DNA from: Murinocardiopsis flavida
GTDB taxonomy: Bacteria > Actinomycetota > Actinomycetes > Streptosporangiales > Streptosporangiaceae
NCBI RefSeq assembly: GCF_003014485.1
Contig: NZ_PYGA01000008.1
Coordinates: forward strand, 124,001 to 188,000
Direction of reading: 5' to 3'
DNA: 64,000 bases
Shown in pieces: positions 25,374 to 33,892 of this stretch. Positions within the stretch are counted from its first letter, which is position 1. Each line of letters begins with the position of its first letter. A model generated the notes under the pieces. It had not been told where the DNA came from. It saw only the letters and a program-made list of their open reading frames with translations, and did not search any database. Made by a program: the position numbers and the translations under genes.

Positions 25374-25832
25374 ATGATCACCAGGATCGGCGTCACGGGA
25401 GTGTTCGTCTTCGACTATGAGGAGTCCAAGCGGTTCTTCATCGACAAGCTCGGGTTCACGGAGCGGTTCGACCTGACGATGGAGAACGGGTACCGGTGGC
25501 TCACCGTCGGGCCGCCCGCCGACCCGCACTTCCAGTTGAACCTGACCGTCCCCGGTCCGCCGGTGCACGACGAGGAGACTGCGGCCGCCATCCGGACGCT
25601 CCTCGCCAAGGGCGCGCTCAGCGGCGGGGCGTGGAACACCGACGACTGCCGCAAGACCTTCGAGGAGTACTCGGCGCGCGGTGTGGAGTTCATCCAGGAG
25701 CCGCAGGAGCGCCCCTACGGCGTCGAAGCGGTGTTCCGCGACAACTCCGGGAACTGGTACAGCCTGAACGAGACCCGGCCCGAGGCGTTCGACCCCGACG
25801 CCATGGCGCAGGAGTTCGCGCCGGGTAGCTGA
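25374..25832 (+). CDS. VOC (glyoxalase/bleomycin-resistance) family protein
   Basis: 152 residues with two beta-alpha-beta-beta-beta modules. The first begins ITRIGVTGVFVFDYEESKRFF and the second ends YGVEAVFRDNSGNWYSLNE, where the metal ligand Glu is expected (WYSLNE). The segment WLTVGPPADPHFQLNL carries the pattern of the other ligand positions. VOC proteins catalyse metal-dependent isomerisation, dioxygenation or ligand sequestration, and the substrate cannot be told here. ATG 25374 has GAGGGAG seven bases upstream. It is co-directional with and 58 bp after the AraC gene and is followed by a strong hairpin. Confidence 0.88.
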   Translation: MITRIGVTGVFVFDYEESKRFFIDKLGFTERFDLTMENGYRWLTVGPPADPHFQLNLTVPGPPVHDEETAAAIRTLLAKGALSGGAWNTDDCRKTFEEYSARGVEFIQEPQERPYGVEAVFRDNSGNWYSLNETRPEAFDPDAMAQEFAPGS

Positions 25833-25840
25833 CGGCCCGC

Positions 25841-25876
25841 GGCGCCACCGGTGGCCTCGGAGCCACCGGTGGCGCC
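25841..25876 (+). terminator. Terminator after AraC-VOC pair
   Basis: A perfect 15-base inverted repeat (25841-25855 with 25862-25876) with a six-base loop lies eight bases after the VOC stop. No T-run follows, as is common in actinobacteria. Confidence 0.7.
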
Positions 25877-25982
25877 GCCCGCGCAGCGACCGGCGGGGTG
25901 GGGCCCCAGCGGCACCGGAGAGCCGCCCACGGAGCCACCGGCAGGGCGGCCCCGTCATCCCCCCGGGGCCGTCCCGTGCGTG

Positions 25983-26504
25983 TCAGCGCTTGGCCGGCAG
26001 TTTCCGGCCGGCCTGGACGGCGCGGCGGGCGAGTTTCGCCCGGCTCTTGGCGCGGTCGGCGCCGCGCCGCACCCGTGCCACGGCGTGCTCGGCGTCGTAG
26101 ACGACCCTGGGCGGGCGCCGTTTGGGCTCGGTCGCGGAGAGAAGCAGCGCGCCGACCAGGCTCAGATCGCGGACCGCGACCCCGCGCCGCGCTTCGGGGC
26201 TGTGACGCTTGATGGCGCCGGCCTCTGCCACCAGGGTGGGAACGGCCTGCACCGCGAGGAGCAGGCTCGCCGCCCTCTGCGCGCGGCCCGAAACCAGCAG
26301 TGTGCCGCCGACCACGCCCGTCGCCGCCTGCACGCGGACCACCAGCGCGGGGTTGTCGGGGAACCACGGGAAGCGCGCGGAGACGGTGTGCACGGCGGAC
26401 TTGAGTTCTTCGGCCCGCGGTTCAGGGTTGCGGAGGTTCTCGACACCGTCCAGGAGGAACGGCAGCGCGAGCAGGCGCCGGGCCTGCGTTCTGAAGATGC
26501 CCAT
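25983..26504 (-). CDS. DoxX family membrane protein
   Basis: 173 residues. The N-terminal helix RRLLALPFLLDGVENLRNPEPRA and the segments VRVQAATGVVGGTLLVSGR and AASLLLAVQAVPTL, with the later DLSLVGALLLSAT, match DoxX. It is a four-helix membrane family, although the hydrophobic stretches here are modest. A basic C-terminal tail (AKLARRAVQAGRKLPAKR) faces the cytoplasm. In mycobacteria DoxX partners SodA and SseA in oxidative stress, but no such partner is here. Divergent from the SRAP gene with 80 bases between. Confidence 0.82.
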   Translation of the reverse strand: MGIFRTQARRLLALPFLLDGVENLRNPEPRAEELKSAVHTVSARFPWFPDNPALVVRVQAATGVVGGTLLVSGRAQRAASLLLAVQAVPTLVAEAGAIKRHSPEARRGVAVRDLSLVGALLLSATEPKRRPPRVVYDAEHAVARVRRGADRAKSRAKLARRAVQAGRKLPAKR

Positions 26505-26584
26505 GGAGTCGCCTATACCCGCGGAACCGGGACCGTCCCAGATCCGGCGGAGATCTTCTCGTGCGGCGGCCTACACTCGGGGCC

Positions 26585-27448
26585 ATGTGCGGTCGTTTTG
26601 CGCAGTCGCGTACGCAGTCCCAGCTCCGGCTCGCGTTCGACCTACCGGAGGAGGCTGCGCCGGGCGGGCCCGCCGGGTCCGGGGCGCGCACCTGGCCGCC
26701 GACCGACGACCTCGCCGCCGACCACAACATCGCGCCGGGAAGGTCCGTTTACGCCGTGCTGGGCAGTCCGCCCGGAGCGGTGGCGGAGCGGGCCGTCCCG
26801 CCCGGCCCCCGGCACCTCGCCACCCTGCGCTGGGGACTGGTGCCGTCCTGGGCGCGCGACGCCGCCGTCGGCTACCGGATGATCAACGCGCGCAGCGAGA
26901 CCGTCGCCGAGAAGCCCGCGTTCCGCACGGCCTTCGCCCACCGGCGCTGCCTGCTGCCCGCCGACGCCTACTACGAGTGGCAACTGCTGTCCGCCGACGG
27001 CGCCGAGCCCGGCACCTCGCCCGCGACCGACCCCGCGCACGCGTCGCGCAAGGCCAAGGCGGCGAAGCGCCCCTACGCCATCGGCTACTCCGACGGCACA
27101 CCGCTGGCGCTGGCCGGGCTGTTCGAGCGGTGGCGCGACCCCGAGGTGCCCGACGACGACCCCGCCGCATGGGTGTGGAGCTGCGCGGTGATCACCGCCG
27201 AGGCGGCGCCCGAACTCGGCCACATCCACGAGCGCATGCCGGTGGTGGTGCCGCCCGAGCACTTCGGCACCTGGCTCGACCCCTCGGCGGGGCTCGGCGA
27301 CCTGCGGCGCACCATGGAGCTGACCCCGGCCGCCGCGTTCGAGGTGCGCCAGGTGGGCACCGCGGTGAACAGCGTCCGCAACAACGGGCCCGAACTCCTC
27401 GCCGAGGCCGAACCCGAACCGGAGCCCCAGGACGCGACCCTGTTCTAG
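26585..27448 (+). CDS. SRAP/HMCES (YedK-like) abasic-site processing protein
   Basis: 287 residues beginning MCGRFAQS. After Met removal Cys2 becomes the N-terminal nucleophile that forms a thiazolidine crosslink with abasic sites in single-stranded DNA. The other active residues are visible: Asn101 in MINARSET, Glu131 in YYEWQ and His215 in IHERMPVVV. The family protects AP sites at replication forks. ATG 26585 follows a TACACT -10 (26572-26577) by seven bases with no Shine-Dalgarno, so the message is probably leaderless. The C-terminal acidic tail EAEPEPEPQD is low complexity. It converges with the methyltransferase gene. Confidence 0.94.
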   Translation: MCGRFAQSRTQSQLRLAFDLPEEAAPGGPAGSGARTWPPTDDLAADHNIAPGRSVYAVLGSPPGAVAERAVPPGPRHLATLRWGLVPSWARDAAVGYRMINARSETVAEKPAFRTAFAHRRCLLPADAYYEWQLLSADGAEPGTSPATDPAHASRKAKAAKRPYAIGYSDGTPLALAGLFERWRDPEVPDDDPAAWVWSCAVITAEAAPELGHIHERMPVVVPPEHFGTWLDPSAGLGDLRRTMELTPAAAFEVRQVGTAVNSVRNNGPELLAEAEPEPEPQDATLF

Positions 27449-27530
27449 GCGCCGTACCAGGTGCCGGTCCAGGCGTCGTACCAGGTTCAAGGCGCCGGTC
27501 CAGGTGCCGATCTGCGTTCCAGGCGCCGTT
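27449..27530. repeat. Short imperfect repeats between convergent genes
   Basis: Variants of GGCGCCGGTCCAGGTGCCG and CGTACCAGG recur at least four times between the SRAP stop and the methyltransferase stop. They form no clean hairpin. They may be slippage products or a poor bidirectional terminator. Confidence 0.5.
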
Positions 27531-28427
27531 CTAGCCGCCCGGCTTGACGGCGCTCGCGAGCAGGTGCACCCCGACGTAGTCCTCCCCGCCCGATGCCTTG
27601 AGCTCCATCTCGACCAGCCGGTTCAGCGCCTTCGGGTCCTTGCCCATGACCATCTCGACCGTCGACGCCGAGAGAACGGTCCGCGGCTTGACCCATTCCA
27701 TCTCCAGTCCGGCGTCGGTCAGCAGCTCGTCGATCTGCTCGACGGTGAAGCACCGGGTGATGCTGCCGTCGGGCCAGGGCACGAGCAGGACGTCGGCGGA
27801 CGGGGCGTAGCTGAGCTCGGGCCAGCAGTCCTGCTCGGCGAGCAGCGCCATGCCGAGGACCACGGAGTCGACGCACATGAGCGTGCGCCCGCCGGGCTTG
27901 AGCACGCGGGCGATCTCGGCGAGCAGGGTCTCGGTGACGAGGTGCTGCGACAGCACCCGGTTGTCGGCGATGACGGCGTCGAAGACGCCGCTCGCGATCC
28001 CCGAGAGGAAGGTGGAGTCGGCGACGACCCGGTGCAGCCGGCCCGGCGCGTGGCCGCGCGGTTTCGGCGCGTGCCCGTTCACCAGGCTCAGTTCCCGCCG
28101 GTAGGTCGTTTCGGCGGACGGCAGCAGGGCCACCACGTGGTGGCCGGCGGCGACCGCGCGCGGTGTGCCGCGGAACTCGGGTCCGGACAGGTCGAGGATG
28201 CGGCCGGGCTCGCGCGGCAGCCACCGCGCCATCTGCACGCCGGCGACGGCCCAGTAGAAGCGCCAGTAGGCGGACAGCGAGTCGCTGGCGCCGAAGTGCG
28301 CCGCTGTGGACCGGATGGGTGAATCGAGGTCGCCCGCGTCGCCCGGCAGCCGCGGTGTGCGGGGGCCGGGTAGGCGACCGGGCTGCGGCACGGGCCGTGG
28401 GGACGCGGAATCGGAGATCGGTCGCAC
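27531..28427 (-). CDS. Class I SAM-dependent methyltransferase
   Basis: 298 residues from GTG 28427 (GGAAG upstream). A Rossmann-type core lies at about 75-190: ILDLSGPE takes the motif I position, though without the usual GxGxG, then VVALLPSAE, DAVIADNRVLSQHL and LLAEIARVLKPGGRTLMCVDS (post II/III). The C-terminus has CFTVEQIDELLTDAGLEMEWVKPRTVLS, as in metabolite methyltransferases. The first 40 residues are Pro/Arg-rich and probably disordered. Motif I lacks the glycine cluster, so activity should not be assumed. The substrate is unknown. It is divergent from sigR, separated by about 290 bases to the SigR promoter. Confidence 0.8.
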   Translation of the reverse strand: MRPISDSASPRPVPQPGRLPGPRTPRLPGDAGDLDSPIRSTAAHFGASDSLSAYWRFYWAVAGVQMARWLPREPGRILDLSGPEFRGTPRAVAAGHHVVALLPSAETTYRRELSLVNGHAPKPRGHAPGRLHRVVADSTFLSGIASGVFDAVIADNRVLSQHLVTETLLAEIARVLKPGGRTLMCVDSVVLGMALLAEQDCWPELSYAPSADVLLVPWPDGSITRCFTVEQIDELLTDAGLEMEWVKPRTVLSASTVEMVMGKDPKALNRLVEMELKASGGEDYVGVHLLASAVKPGG

Positions 28428-28718
28428 GTGCTGTCACTTCCATTCCACTCGGCGCGCGCACCGCGGGCCGAGCAGCCCTATTCCATCCGCCCGGTGTGTG
28501 CGGCACACCGGGCGCTTGTCGTTCGCCTCGGCAGGGCACTGCGCCCGCCGAGTGGTTCGTTCGCTCCGCCCGTCCGCGCCGCCGGGCGGCTCCTTCGGCC
28601 GCGCCCGGCGCGTTCTCCGCGCGCCGGGTGTGGCCTTTTGAAGGGTCTACCCCCACTCTTCCACGGGTCACCCTGTGAATTCGCGCTCTTCGCCGAGGAC
28701 GCGGCGGCAGGGTCCTTT
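28428..28718. other. Intergenic region upstream of sigR
   Basis: About 290 bases with no convincing gene. It holds the hairpin at 28488-28514 and leads into the SigR-type promoter. Confidence 0.5.
28488..28514. repeat. Inverted repeat upstream of sigR
   Basis: An 11-base perfect inverted repeat (CGCCCGGTGTG at 28488-28498 and CACACCGGGCG at 28504-28514) with a five-base loop. Its role is unknown. It could separate the divergent methyltransferase and sigR promoters. Confidence 0.55.
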
Positions 28719-28744
28719 GGAATCAGCGGGGCATGGCCGGTGTT
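28719..28744 (+). promoter_or_regulatory. SigR autoregulatory promoter
   Basis: GGAAT at 28719-28723 and GTT at 28742-28744 are separated by exactly 18 bases, the SigR/SigH consensus. In Streptomyces sigR is induced by its own product from such a promoter, and its transcript can encode a longer SigR isoform. Here an in-frame ATG at 28826 lies about 80 bases downstream. Confidence 0.85.
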
Positions 28745-29005
28745 GGCACTCGACACAGCCTGTTGCGGGCGCCGTGATCGGCACCGCAGCGGTGGCCGGA
28801 CCTCGGGTTCCGCGGTCCGGAGTCGATGCGAGTAGACGAGAGCAGAGGCAGGTCGATGCCGGCTTCACCGGGAAATGTGCTGGAGAGGCGAATGGGCGCC
28901 GCAATAGGCGCTGCGGCGCCCGCCGGTTCGCGTGCCGAGCCCGCGGTGGCGTCCAGTGTGGCTACCCTGGCCACACAGGACACCAGCACAAGGAGGCCGG
29001 CGGGC

Positions 29006-29650
29006 TTGAGTCAGGGCCAGGAGACAATCGACGAGCGGGGGACCCGGTTCGAACGGGACGTCCTTCCGTTCCTGGACCAGTTGTATTCGGCCGCGTTGCG
29101 GATGACCCGCAACCCCGCCGACGCCGAGGACCTCGTCCAGGAGACCTTCGCGAAGGCGTTCGGGTCGTTCCACCAGTTCAAGGAGGGGACGAACCTCAAG
29201 GCGTGGCTGTACCGGATCCTCACCAACACGTTCATCAACTCGTACCGCAAGAAGCAGCGCGAGCCGAAGCAGGCCGGGTCGGAGGACGTCGAGGACTGGC
29301 AGCTCGCGCAGGCGGCCTCGCACTCCTCCGCGGGGCTGAAGTCCGCTGAGGCCGAGGCGCTGGAGCACCTGCCCGACAGCGATGTGAAGCGCGCTCTCCA
29401 GGAGCTCCCGGAGGACTTCCGGATCGCGGTGTACCTCGCCGACGTCGAGGGCTTCGCGTACAAGGAGGTCGCGGAGATCATGGACACGCCGATCGGAACC
29501 GTGATGTCGCGGCTGCACCGCGGCAGGCGCCAGCTCCGGTCGCACCTGGAGGAGTACGCGGTCGACCGCGGGATCCTCCCTGAGGGCGCCGACGCGTCCG
29601 TTGCCATTGGGGCGCCGCATGGCGGGTCACGGCGGAAGGATCAACGATGA
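29006..29650 (+). CDS. sigR: RNA polymerase ECF sigma factor SigR
   Basis: 214 residues from TTG 29006, which has AGGAGG nine bases upstream. Region 2 is [35 protein letters not shown] and region 4 is [45 protein letters not shown], both characteristic of SigR/SigH of the thiol-oxidative stress response. It recognises GGAAT-N18-GTT promoters, one of which lies at 28719. The frame stays open upstream to ATG 28826, giving a possible 60-residue N-terminal extension like the unstable SigR' isoform of Streptomyces. The stop overlaps the rsrA start (ATGA), so translation is coupled. Target genes include thioredoxin, mycothiol and protease genes. Confidence 0.94.
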   Translation: MSQGQETIDERGTRFERDVLPFLDQLYSAALRMTRNPADAEDLVQETFAKAFGSFHQFKEGTNLKAWLYRILTNTFINSYRKKQREPKQAGSEDVEDWQLAQAASHSSAGLKSAEAEALEHLPDSDVKRALQELPEDFRIAVYLADVEGFAYKEVAEIMDTPIGTVMSRLHRGRRQLRSHLEEYAVDRGILPEGADASVAIGAPHGGSRRKDQR

Positions 29651-29934
29651 GCTGCGGAACACCGCACAATACGTCTTGCAGTGAGGTACTGGCGAAGGTC
29701 TACGCCTACATCGACGGCGAGCTCGAAGACGCCAGCTGCGAGGACATCCGCGTCCACCTCGACGAGTGCGGGCCCTGCCTGGAGGAGTACGGCCTCGAAG
29801 AGGTCGTGAAGAAGCTCGTCGCCAAGCACTGCGGCTGCGACCCCGTCCCCGGCGATCTGCGCTCCAAGGTGCTCAGCCGGCTCACCGCCGCGCGCGCCGA
29901 CATGCAGATCCGCGAGGCGCACGCCGAGAGTTGA
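29647..29934 (+). CDS. rsrA: Zinc-binding anti-sigma factor RsrA
   Basis: 95 residues with the ZAS motif HX3CX2C as His37, Cys41 and Cys44, plus Cys11, at the same positions as in Streptomyces coelicolor RsrA. Cys3 and a later CGC complete the thiol set. Reduced RsrA binds zinc and sequesters SigR. Disulfide stress forms the Cys11-Cys44 bond and expels zinc and SigR. The gene overlaps sigR by ATGA, as in all characterised mycothiol-type loci. A 19-bp hairpin follows 110 bases on. The residue assignment follows the family, since no structure is computed here. Confidence 0.95.
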   Translation: MSCGTPHNTSCSEVLAKVYAYIDGELEDASCEDIRVHLDECGPCLEEYGLEEVVKKLVAKHCGCDPVPGDLRSKVLSRLTAARADMQIREAHAES

Positions 29935-30044
29935 TTCGCCGCGTCCGCCGGCCGCCGCCGGCGCGGACGCCAGGCGCGCAGGCGCAGGCCGATCGCAGGT
30001 CAACCGGCTTCTGCCGGGGGTCCGGCGTGGCCTTCAGTCGCTGC

Positions 30045-30085
30045 GCGGACGGCGGCGGCCGCACCATGCGGCCGCCGCCGTCCGC
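30045..30085 (+). terminator. Hairpin terminator after sigR-rsrA
   Basis: A perfect 19-base stem (30045-30063 with 30067-30085) with a three-base loop, rich in GC, followed by TTGTCC. It lies 110 bases past the rsrA stop. Confidence 0.8.
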
Positions 30086-30587
30086 TTGTCCGGCATAAGT
30101 ATGCTTTTGCGGGGGATGCTCCGGGTGAGCGCGCCGCGTGGTTTCGGTCTTCGGCCGCGGCGGCCCCCAAAGGCCGGTGGCGCGACACGCCCAACGATGA
30201 GGAGAAAATTTCGTCAGGACCCGACGGGAGGCTTTGGACCGGCTCTCCGTCGCGACGAGGCACGCAATCGTCACTCTGTGTGATGTTTTCGGCCGGGTCG
30301 GGCGGATGATTTCGTGATTCGGGCGCACCGGTCGGCACTGGCGGGGGATCGTGCGAAAAAGGTGATTGCGGAGAGTTACGCTAAAAGCTACGAATGGGTT
30401 TAGTAATTCAGCTATTCCGGCGGGCGAATCCGACTTCCAATCGGACGGCCGGTGTGGCGTTAGGGATACGGCAATCATTCGCCTCTCGGATGCCGTTAAA
30501 CTAACTGCCATATCCACCGTTTAGGGCAATTCGCGCTGGGTCGCACGCCGGCCTGTCGCGCGCAGTATCGGGAGGGGCGCCAAAACC
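30086..30587. other. Long AT-richer intergenic region
   Basis: About 500 bases of markedly lower GC than the rest (for example near 30350-30520, with ACGCTAAAAGCTACG and GTTAAACTAACTGCC). No ORF with actinobacterial codon bias is seen. It must hold the promoter of the 30588 small gene and the HD-domain operon. I see no clear -35/-10 pair that I would defend. Confidence 0.5.
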
Positions 30588-30674
30588 ATGAGTTCGCTGT
30601 TCGGGAAGCTCGCGTTCTACGCAGTACTCGTCTTCGTCGTCTACGTGGCCGCCGGAGGATTCTCCTGGTGGTAG
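30588..30674 (+). CDS. 28-residue single-span membrane peptide
   Basis: ATG 30588 to TAG 30672-30674, translating to MSSLFGKLAFYAVLVFVVYV then AAGGFSWW. One hydrophobic helix spans residues 8-22 and the end is an aromatic GGFSWW. GGAGGGG lies ten bases upstream, a good ribosome site. It precedes the HD-GYP gene by 58 bases on the same strand. Being under 60 residues it would be missed by most gene finders. Its function is unknown. Position suggests it is co-expressed with the two HD-domain membrane proteins and might act on them, which is inference. Confidence 0.65.
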   Translation: MSSLFGKLAFYAVLVFVVYVAAGGFSWW

Positions 30675-30732
30675 GGGTGTGCGCAGCGAACCCCGGGCGG
30701 TCGGCCCGGATTGAGGAAGGAGTGGGCCGGAA

Positions 30733-32082
30733 TTGCGCAGCCTTCCAGTATCCGCGCGGTTCTACGTCTCCATTGTCATCCTCGCCGCCGCCGCCGTCAT
30801 GGTCTTCGGCTCCTATGACGGGATCGACCCCGGCACCCTGATCGTCATCGCACTTCTGTTCGTTTCGGCCGAATCCATCGGAACCCTGGTCGACAAGGGG
30901 CGCACCGGGATTTCGCCGAGTTCGGCCGCGTCGCTCGCTGCGATCGTCCTGTGCGGGCCGGTGGGGGCCGCGGTGGTGGGCTTCGCCTCCTGCCTGGTGC
31001 TGCGCCGGCAGAGCCTGGTCAAGCGGCTGTTCAACGGGGCGCAGTTCGCCCTCGCCGGCTACGCGGCCGGCCAGGTGTTCGTGCTGCTCGGCGGCGAGGT
31101 CGGGGTGCCGGGCCAGGAGGCGTTCCCATGGATCGTCCTCCCGTTCACCGTGGCGGTCCTGCTGCACGCCATCGTGAACTCGGTGCTCATCGGGACCCTC
31201 ATGTGGTGCCTCGGCGTCGTCCGCTTCCAGCGCGGCCGCCGGTTCCGCTGGCGGCCGCTGGCGACGCTCGAACTGTCCTCGGCCGGCTACGGCATGCTCG
31301 GCCTGTTCATCGCCGCCATCTGGGCCGACGCCGGGGCGTTCGCCATCGTCCTGGTGCTGCTGCCGCTGTTCATCGCGCGCTGGGCGTTCGACCAGTGCGT
31401 CGCCGAGCAGCGCGCCCACGAGGCGACGCTCGCCACGCTGTGCCAGGCCGTGGAGACCAAGGACTACTACACCCGCGGGCACTGCATGCGGGTGTCCAAG
31501 GCCGCGGGGATGATCGCGCAGGAACTCGGCATGCACGCCGAGCGGGTGCAGACCATCCGCTACGGGGGGATGCTGCACGACGTCGGCAAGCTCGGCGTGC
31601 CGACCAAGGTGCTCCAGAAGTCCGGCAGGCTCACCGAGGAGGAGTTCGCGGCGATCCAGCTGCACCCCATGCGGGGCTACGAGATCGTCCGCGAGATCGG
31701 CTTCCTCGACGACGCCCTCGCGGCGATCATGCACCACCACGAGCGCATGGACGGGCGCGGCTACCCCATGGGGCTGGCGGGCGAGGAGATCCCCGAGGCG
31801 GCCCGCGTCGTGTCGGTCGCCGACGTCTTCGACTGCCTGACGTCCACCCGCTCCTACCGCAAGGCGTGGACCATAGAGGCGGCGGTCGACGAGCTCCGCC
31901 GCTGCGTCGGCACCCAGTTCGACGGCCGGATGGTCGAGGCGCTGGTGCGCGCCATCGACCGCGACGGGTGGACCCCGCCCGAGGCCGTCGAACCGCCCGA
32001 GGACGACGCCGCCCAGGTCGCCAGGCAGGACCACGACGACCCCAGCGTCCCGCTGCGCGTCGCGGGCGAGGTCGGCGAATGA
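30733..32082 (+). CDS. Membrane HD-GYP domain protein (intact)
   Basis: 449 residues from TTG 30733, with GGAAGGAG upstream. The first 210 residues hold six to seven hydrophobic segments. The HD-GYP domain follows at about 235-420, with YYTRGHCMRVSKAAG, the catalytic His282-Asp283 in MLHDVGKLG, the metal-binding HHHERMDGRGYP near 334-345 and VSVADVFDCLTSTRSYRKAW. Such domains usually hydrolyse cyclic-di-GMP or related cyclic dinucleotides. Streptomyces uses c-di-GMP to control development. The stop overlaps the next gene (ATGA), so the two HD proteins are translationally coupled. Catalysis is inferred from motif integrity. Confidence 0.9.
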   Translation: MRSLPVSARFYVSIVILAAAAVMVFGSYDGIDPGTLIVIALLFVSAESIGTLVDKGRTGISPSSAASLAAIVLCGPVGAAVVGFASCLVLRRQSLVKRLFNGAQFALAGYAAGQVFVLLGGEVGVPGQEAFPWIVLPFTVAVLLHAIVNSVLIGTLMWCLGVVRFQRGRRFRWRPLATLELSSAGYGMLGLFIAAIWADAGAFAIVLVLLPLFIARWAFDQCVAEQRAHEATLATLCQAVETKDYYTRGHCMRVSKAAGMIAQELGMHAERVQTIRYGGMLHDVGKLGVPTKVLQKSGRLTEEEFAAIQLHPMRGYEIVREIGFLDDALAAIMHHHERMDGRGYPMGLAGEEIPEAARVVSVADVFDCLTSTRSYRKAWTIEAAVDELRRCVGTQFDGRMVEALVRAIDRDGWTPPEAVEPPEDDAAQVARQDHDDPSVPLRVAGEVGE

Positions 32083-33377
32083 CCGAACGGAAGCCGCCAC
32101 GCTCGGCCCGGCGGCGCGGCCGCCTGCGGCGCCGCGTCGGGCCCAACCGGCTGCTGCTGCTGACCCTCGCAGCGGGGAGCGCCGCCGCTGCGCTGCTGTG
32201 GACGGCGTTCACCGGGTTCGTCGAGCCCGACGCCGCGCTGGCGTTCGGCGTCATCATCGGCCTCGGCGAACTCGCGCGGATCACCCTGCCCGGGCAGCGC
32301 GAGATCGCGCCGGTCGCCTCGGCCGGCGCCATCGGCTACGCGTTCCTGCTGCGCACCGGCGGCGCGGAGGTGCACCACTCGGCCGGGCAGGTCATCGCTG
32401 TGGTCGCCATCGGGCTCGCCCTGGGCGAGCTGCCGCACATCGTCGTGGGGCGCACCCCGCGCTGGGGCGACTTCGCCCGCCGGCTGTTCATCGTGGTCCT
32501 CGTCGCGGTCGTCTTCCGCCTCCTGGTCACCCGGTTCGTCCCGATGTCGGGCGACTGGTGGCTGATGCTGTCGGCGATGGCCATCCTGGTCGTGCTGGCG
32601 TGCGCGGCCGACTCCGCGATCGCCGCGGTGCTGCGCGCCGAACGGCTGCGCACGCGCTTCACCGTGGCGTTCAACGACGAGCTGCGCGCACAGGGGCCCA
32701 TCGGCGTCGCCATCGGCGCCTCCGGCGTGCTCATCGCGCTGGCGACCTCGGCCATGGGGCTGGCGGGCCTGCTCATCTTCACCGCGCCGCTGCTGGTCAC
32801 CCAGGTCGCGTTCCGCCGGTTCGCCGAGGTCCGGCTGACCTATTTGCAGACCGTCCGGTCGCTTTCGCGGGTCACCGAGGTCGGCGGCTACGTCGAGACC
32901 GGGCACTCGCGGCGCGTCAACCGGCTCGCCCAGGCCGTCGGCGCCGAACTCGGAATGCGAGAGGCCGAGCTGCTGGAACTCGAATACGCGGCGCTCATGC
33001 ACGACATCGGGCAGCTCTCACTGCGCGACCCCATCCCCGGCGGCGCCACCGTCCTGGCCCCGCCGCGCGAGCAGCGCCGCATCGCCGAACTCGGGTCCGC
33101 CGTGATCCGCGAGACCGGCGTCCTCGACGCGGTGGCGGAGCTGGTGCGGCGCCAGTGCGAGCCGTTCGGCGGCGACGGCGACGACGGCCCGCCCCCGCTG
33201 GGCAGCCGGATCATCAAGGTCGCCAACGCGTTCGACGACCTCGTCGGGGAGTCCAAGGACCGCGACCGGTTCGAGGCGGTCGTGCAGCGCCTGCGCATGG
33301 ACACCGACCACGAGTACGACCCCACCGTTGTCGACGCCCTCACCCGGGTCCTGCGCCACCCGGCGACGCGCTGGTGA
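32079..33377 (+). CDS. Membrane HD-domain protein with degenerate GYP motif
   Basis: 432 residues. A basic N-terminus (RKPPRSARRRGRLRRRVG) is followed by about seven hydrophobic segments to residue 250. The HD domain begins TEVGGYVETGHSRRVNRLAQ and keeps His308-Asp309 in MHDIGQLS. The HHHERxDGxGYP motif is absent: the matching place reads VRRQCEPFGGDGDDGPPP. The protein also lacks the usual post-GYP helix. It probably senses or binds without hydrolysing c-di-GMP, or acts as a regulatory partner of the upstream HD-GYP protein, which is inference. Start ATG 32079 overlaps the upstream stop. Confidence 0.85.
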   Translation: MTERKPPRSARRRGRLRRRVGPNRLLLLTLAAGSAAAALLWTAFTGFVEPDAALAFGVIIGLGELARITLPGQREIAPVASAGAIGYAFLLRTGGAEVHHSAGQVIAVVAIGLALGELPHIVVGRTPRWGDFARRLFIVVLVAVVFRLLVTRFVPMSGDWWLMLSAMAILVVLACAADSAIAAVLRAERLRTRFTVAFNDELRAQGPIGVAIGASGVLIALATSAMGLAGLLIFTAPLLVTQVAFRRFAEVRLTYLQTVRSLSRVTEVGGYVETGHSRRVNRLAQAVGAELGMREAELLELEYAALMHDIGQLSLRDPIPGGATVLAPPREQRRIAELGSAVIRETGVLDAVAELVRRQCEPFGGDGDDGPPPLGSRIIKVANAFDDLVGESKDRDRFEAVVQRLRMDTDHEYDPTVVDALTRVLRHPATRW

Positions 33378-33490
33378 GGCCGCGCCCGTGCGCGCGCCCC
33401 GGGCCCCAACGCGGCGCCCGGTGTCCCCCGCGCGGCATGCCCCTGGTCCCCGGCGCGCCGCACGCGCGGCCCCCGGTAGGGTGTGCGGCC

Positions 33491-33865
33491 ATGGACACAG
33501 GACTCACCGGAGAGGCCGACCTGCTCGTCGGCGCGGCCGACACAGCGGCCGCGCTGGGCAGCGGCGAGATCGACGTCCTCGGCACCCCGCGGGTGCTGGC
33601 GCTGGCCGAGGCGGCGACCGTCGCGGCGCTCGCCGGCCGGCTCGACGGCGGCGACACAACGGTCGGCACCCGCGTCGAGCTGACCCACCTGCGTGCCACG
33701 CCCGTGGGCGCGAAGGTGCACGCCGCCGCGGTGCTGCGCGAGTCGGCCGGCCGGCGGCTGGTGTTCGACGTCGTGGTCAGTAGCGACGGCGCCGAGGCCG
33801 CGCGCTGCACGATCGAGCGCGTGGTCGTCGACAGGGAGCGCTTCCTCGCGAACGCGCGGGCCTGA
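33491..33865 (+). CDS. FlK-like thioesterase family protein
   Basis: 124 residues. The hot-dog fold is recognisable: LVGAADTAAALGSGEIDVLGTPRVLALAEAATVAAL, then TRVELTHLRATPVGAKVHAAAVL and RLVFDVVVSSD. In FlK-type thioesterases the catalytic Thr, Glu and His lie in these stretches; here they may be Thr47-like, EAA and THL. The type member cleaves fluoroacetyl-CoA, while most members are housekeeping acyl-CoA thioesterases or binders. ATG 33491 follows a TAGGGT -10 (33477-33482) by eight bases, suggesting a leaderless message. No fluorometabolite genes are nearby. Confidence 0.82.
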   Translation: MDTGLTGEADLLVGAADTAAALGSGEIDVLGTPRVLALAEAATVAALAGRLDGGDTTVGTRVELTHLRATPVGAKVHAAAVLRESAGRRLVFDVVVSSDGAEAARCTIERVVVDRERFLANARA

Positions 33866-33892
33866 CCCGGGGCACGGGGCCCGGCCCGCCGC

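Noticed and set aside
30350-30520. Possible small RNA or ancient foreign DNA in the AT-richer gap
   Set aside because: Lower GC alone is expected in promoter regions. No terminator-like hairpin or conserved structure can be shown without comparison or RNA data.
33491-33865. Fluoroacetate resistance function
   Set aside because: The FlK-like fold is recognised, but no fluorinase or related genes are near, and most members are ordinary thioesterases.
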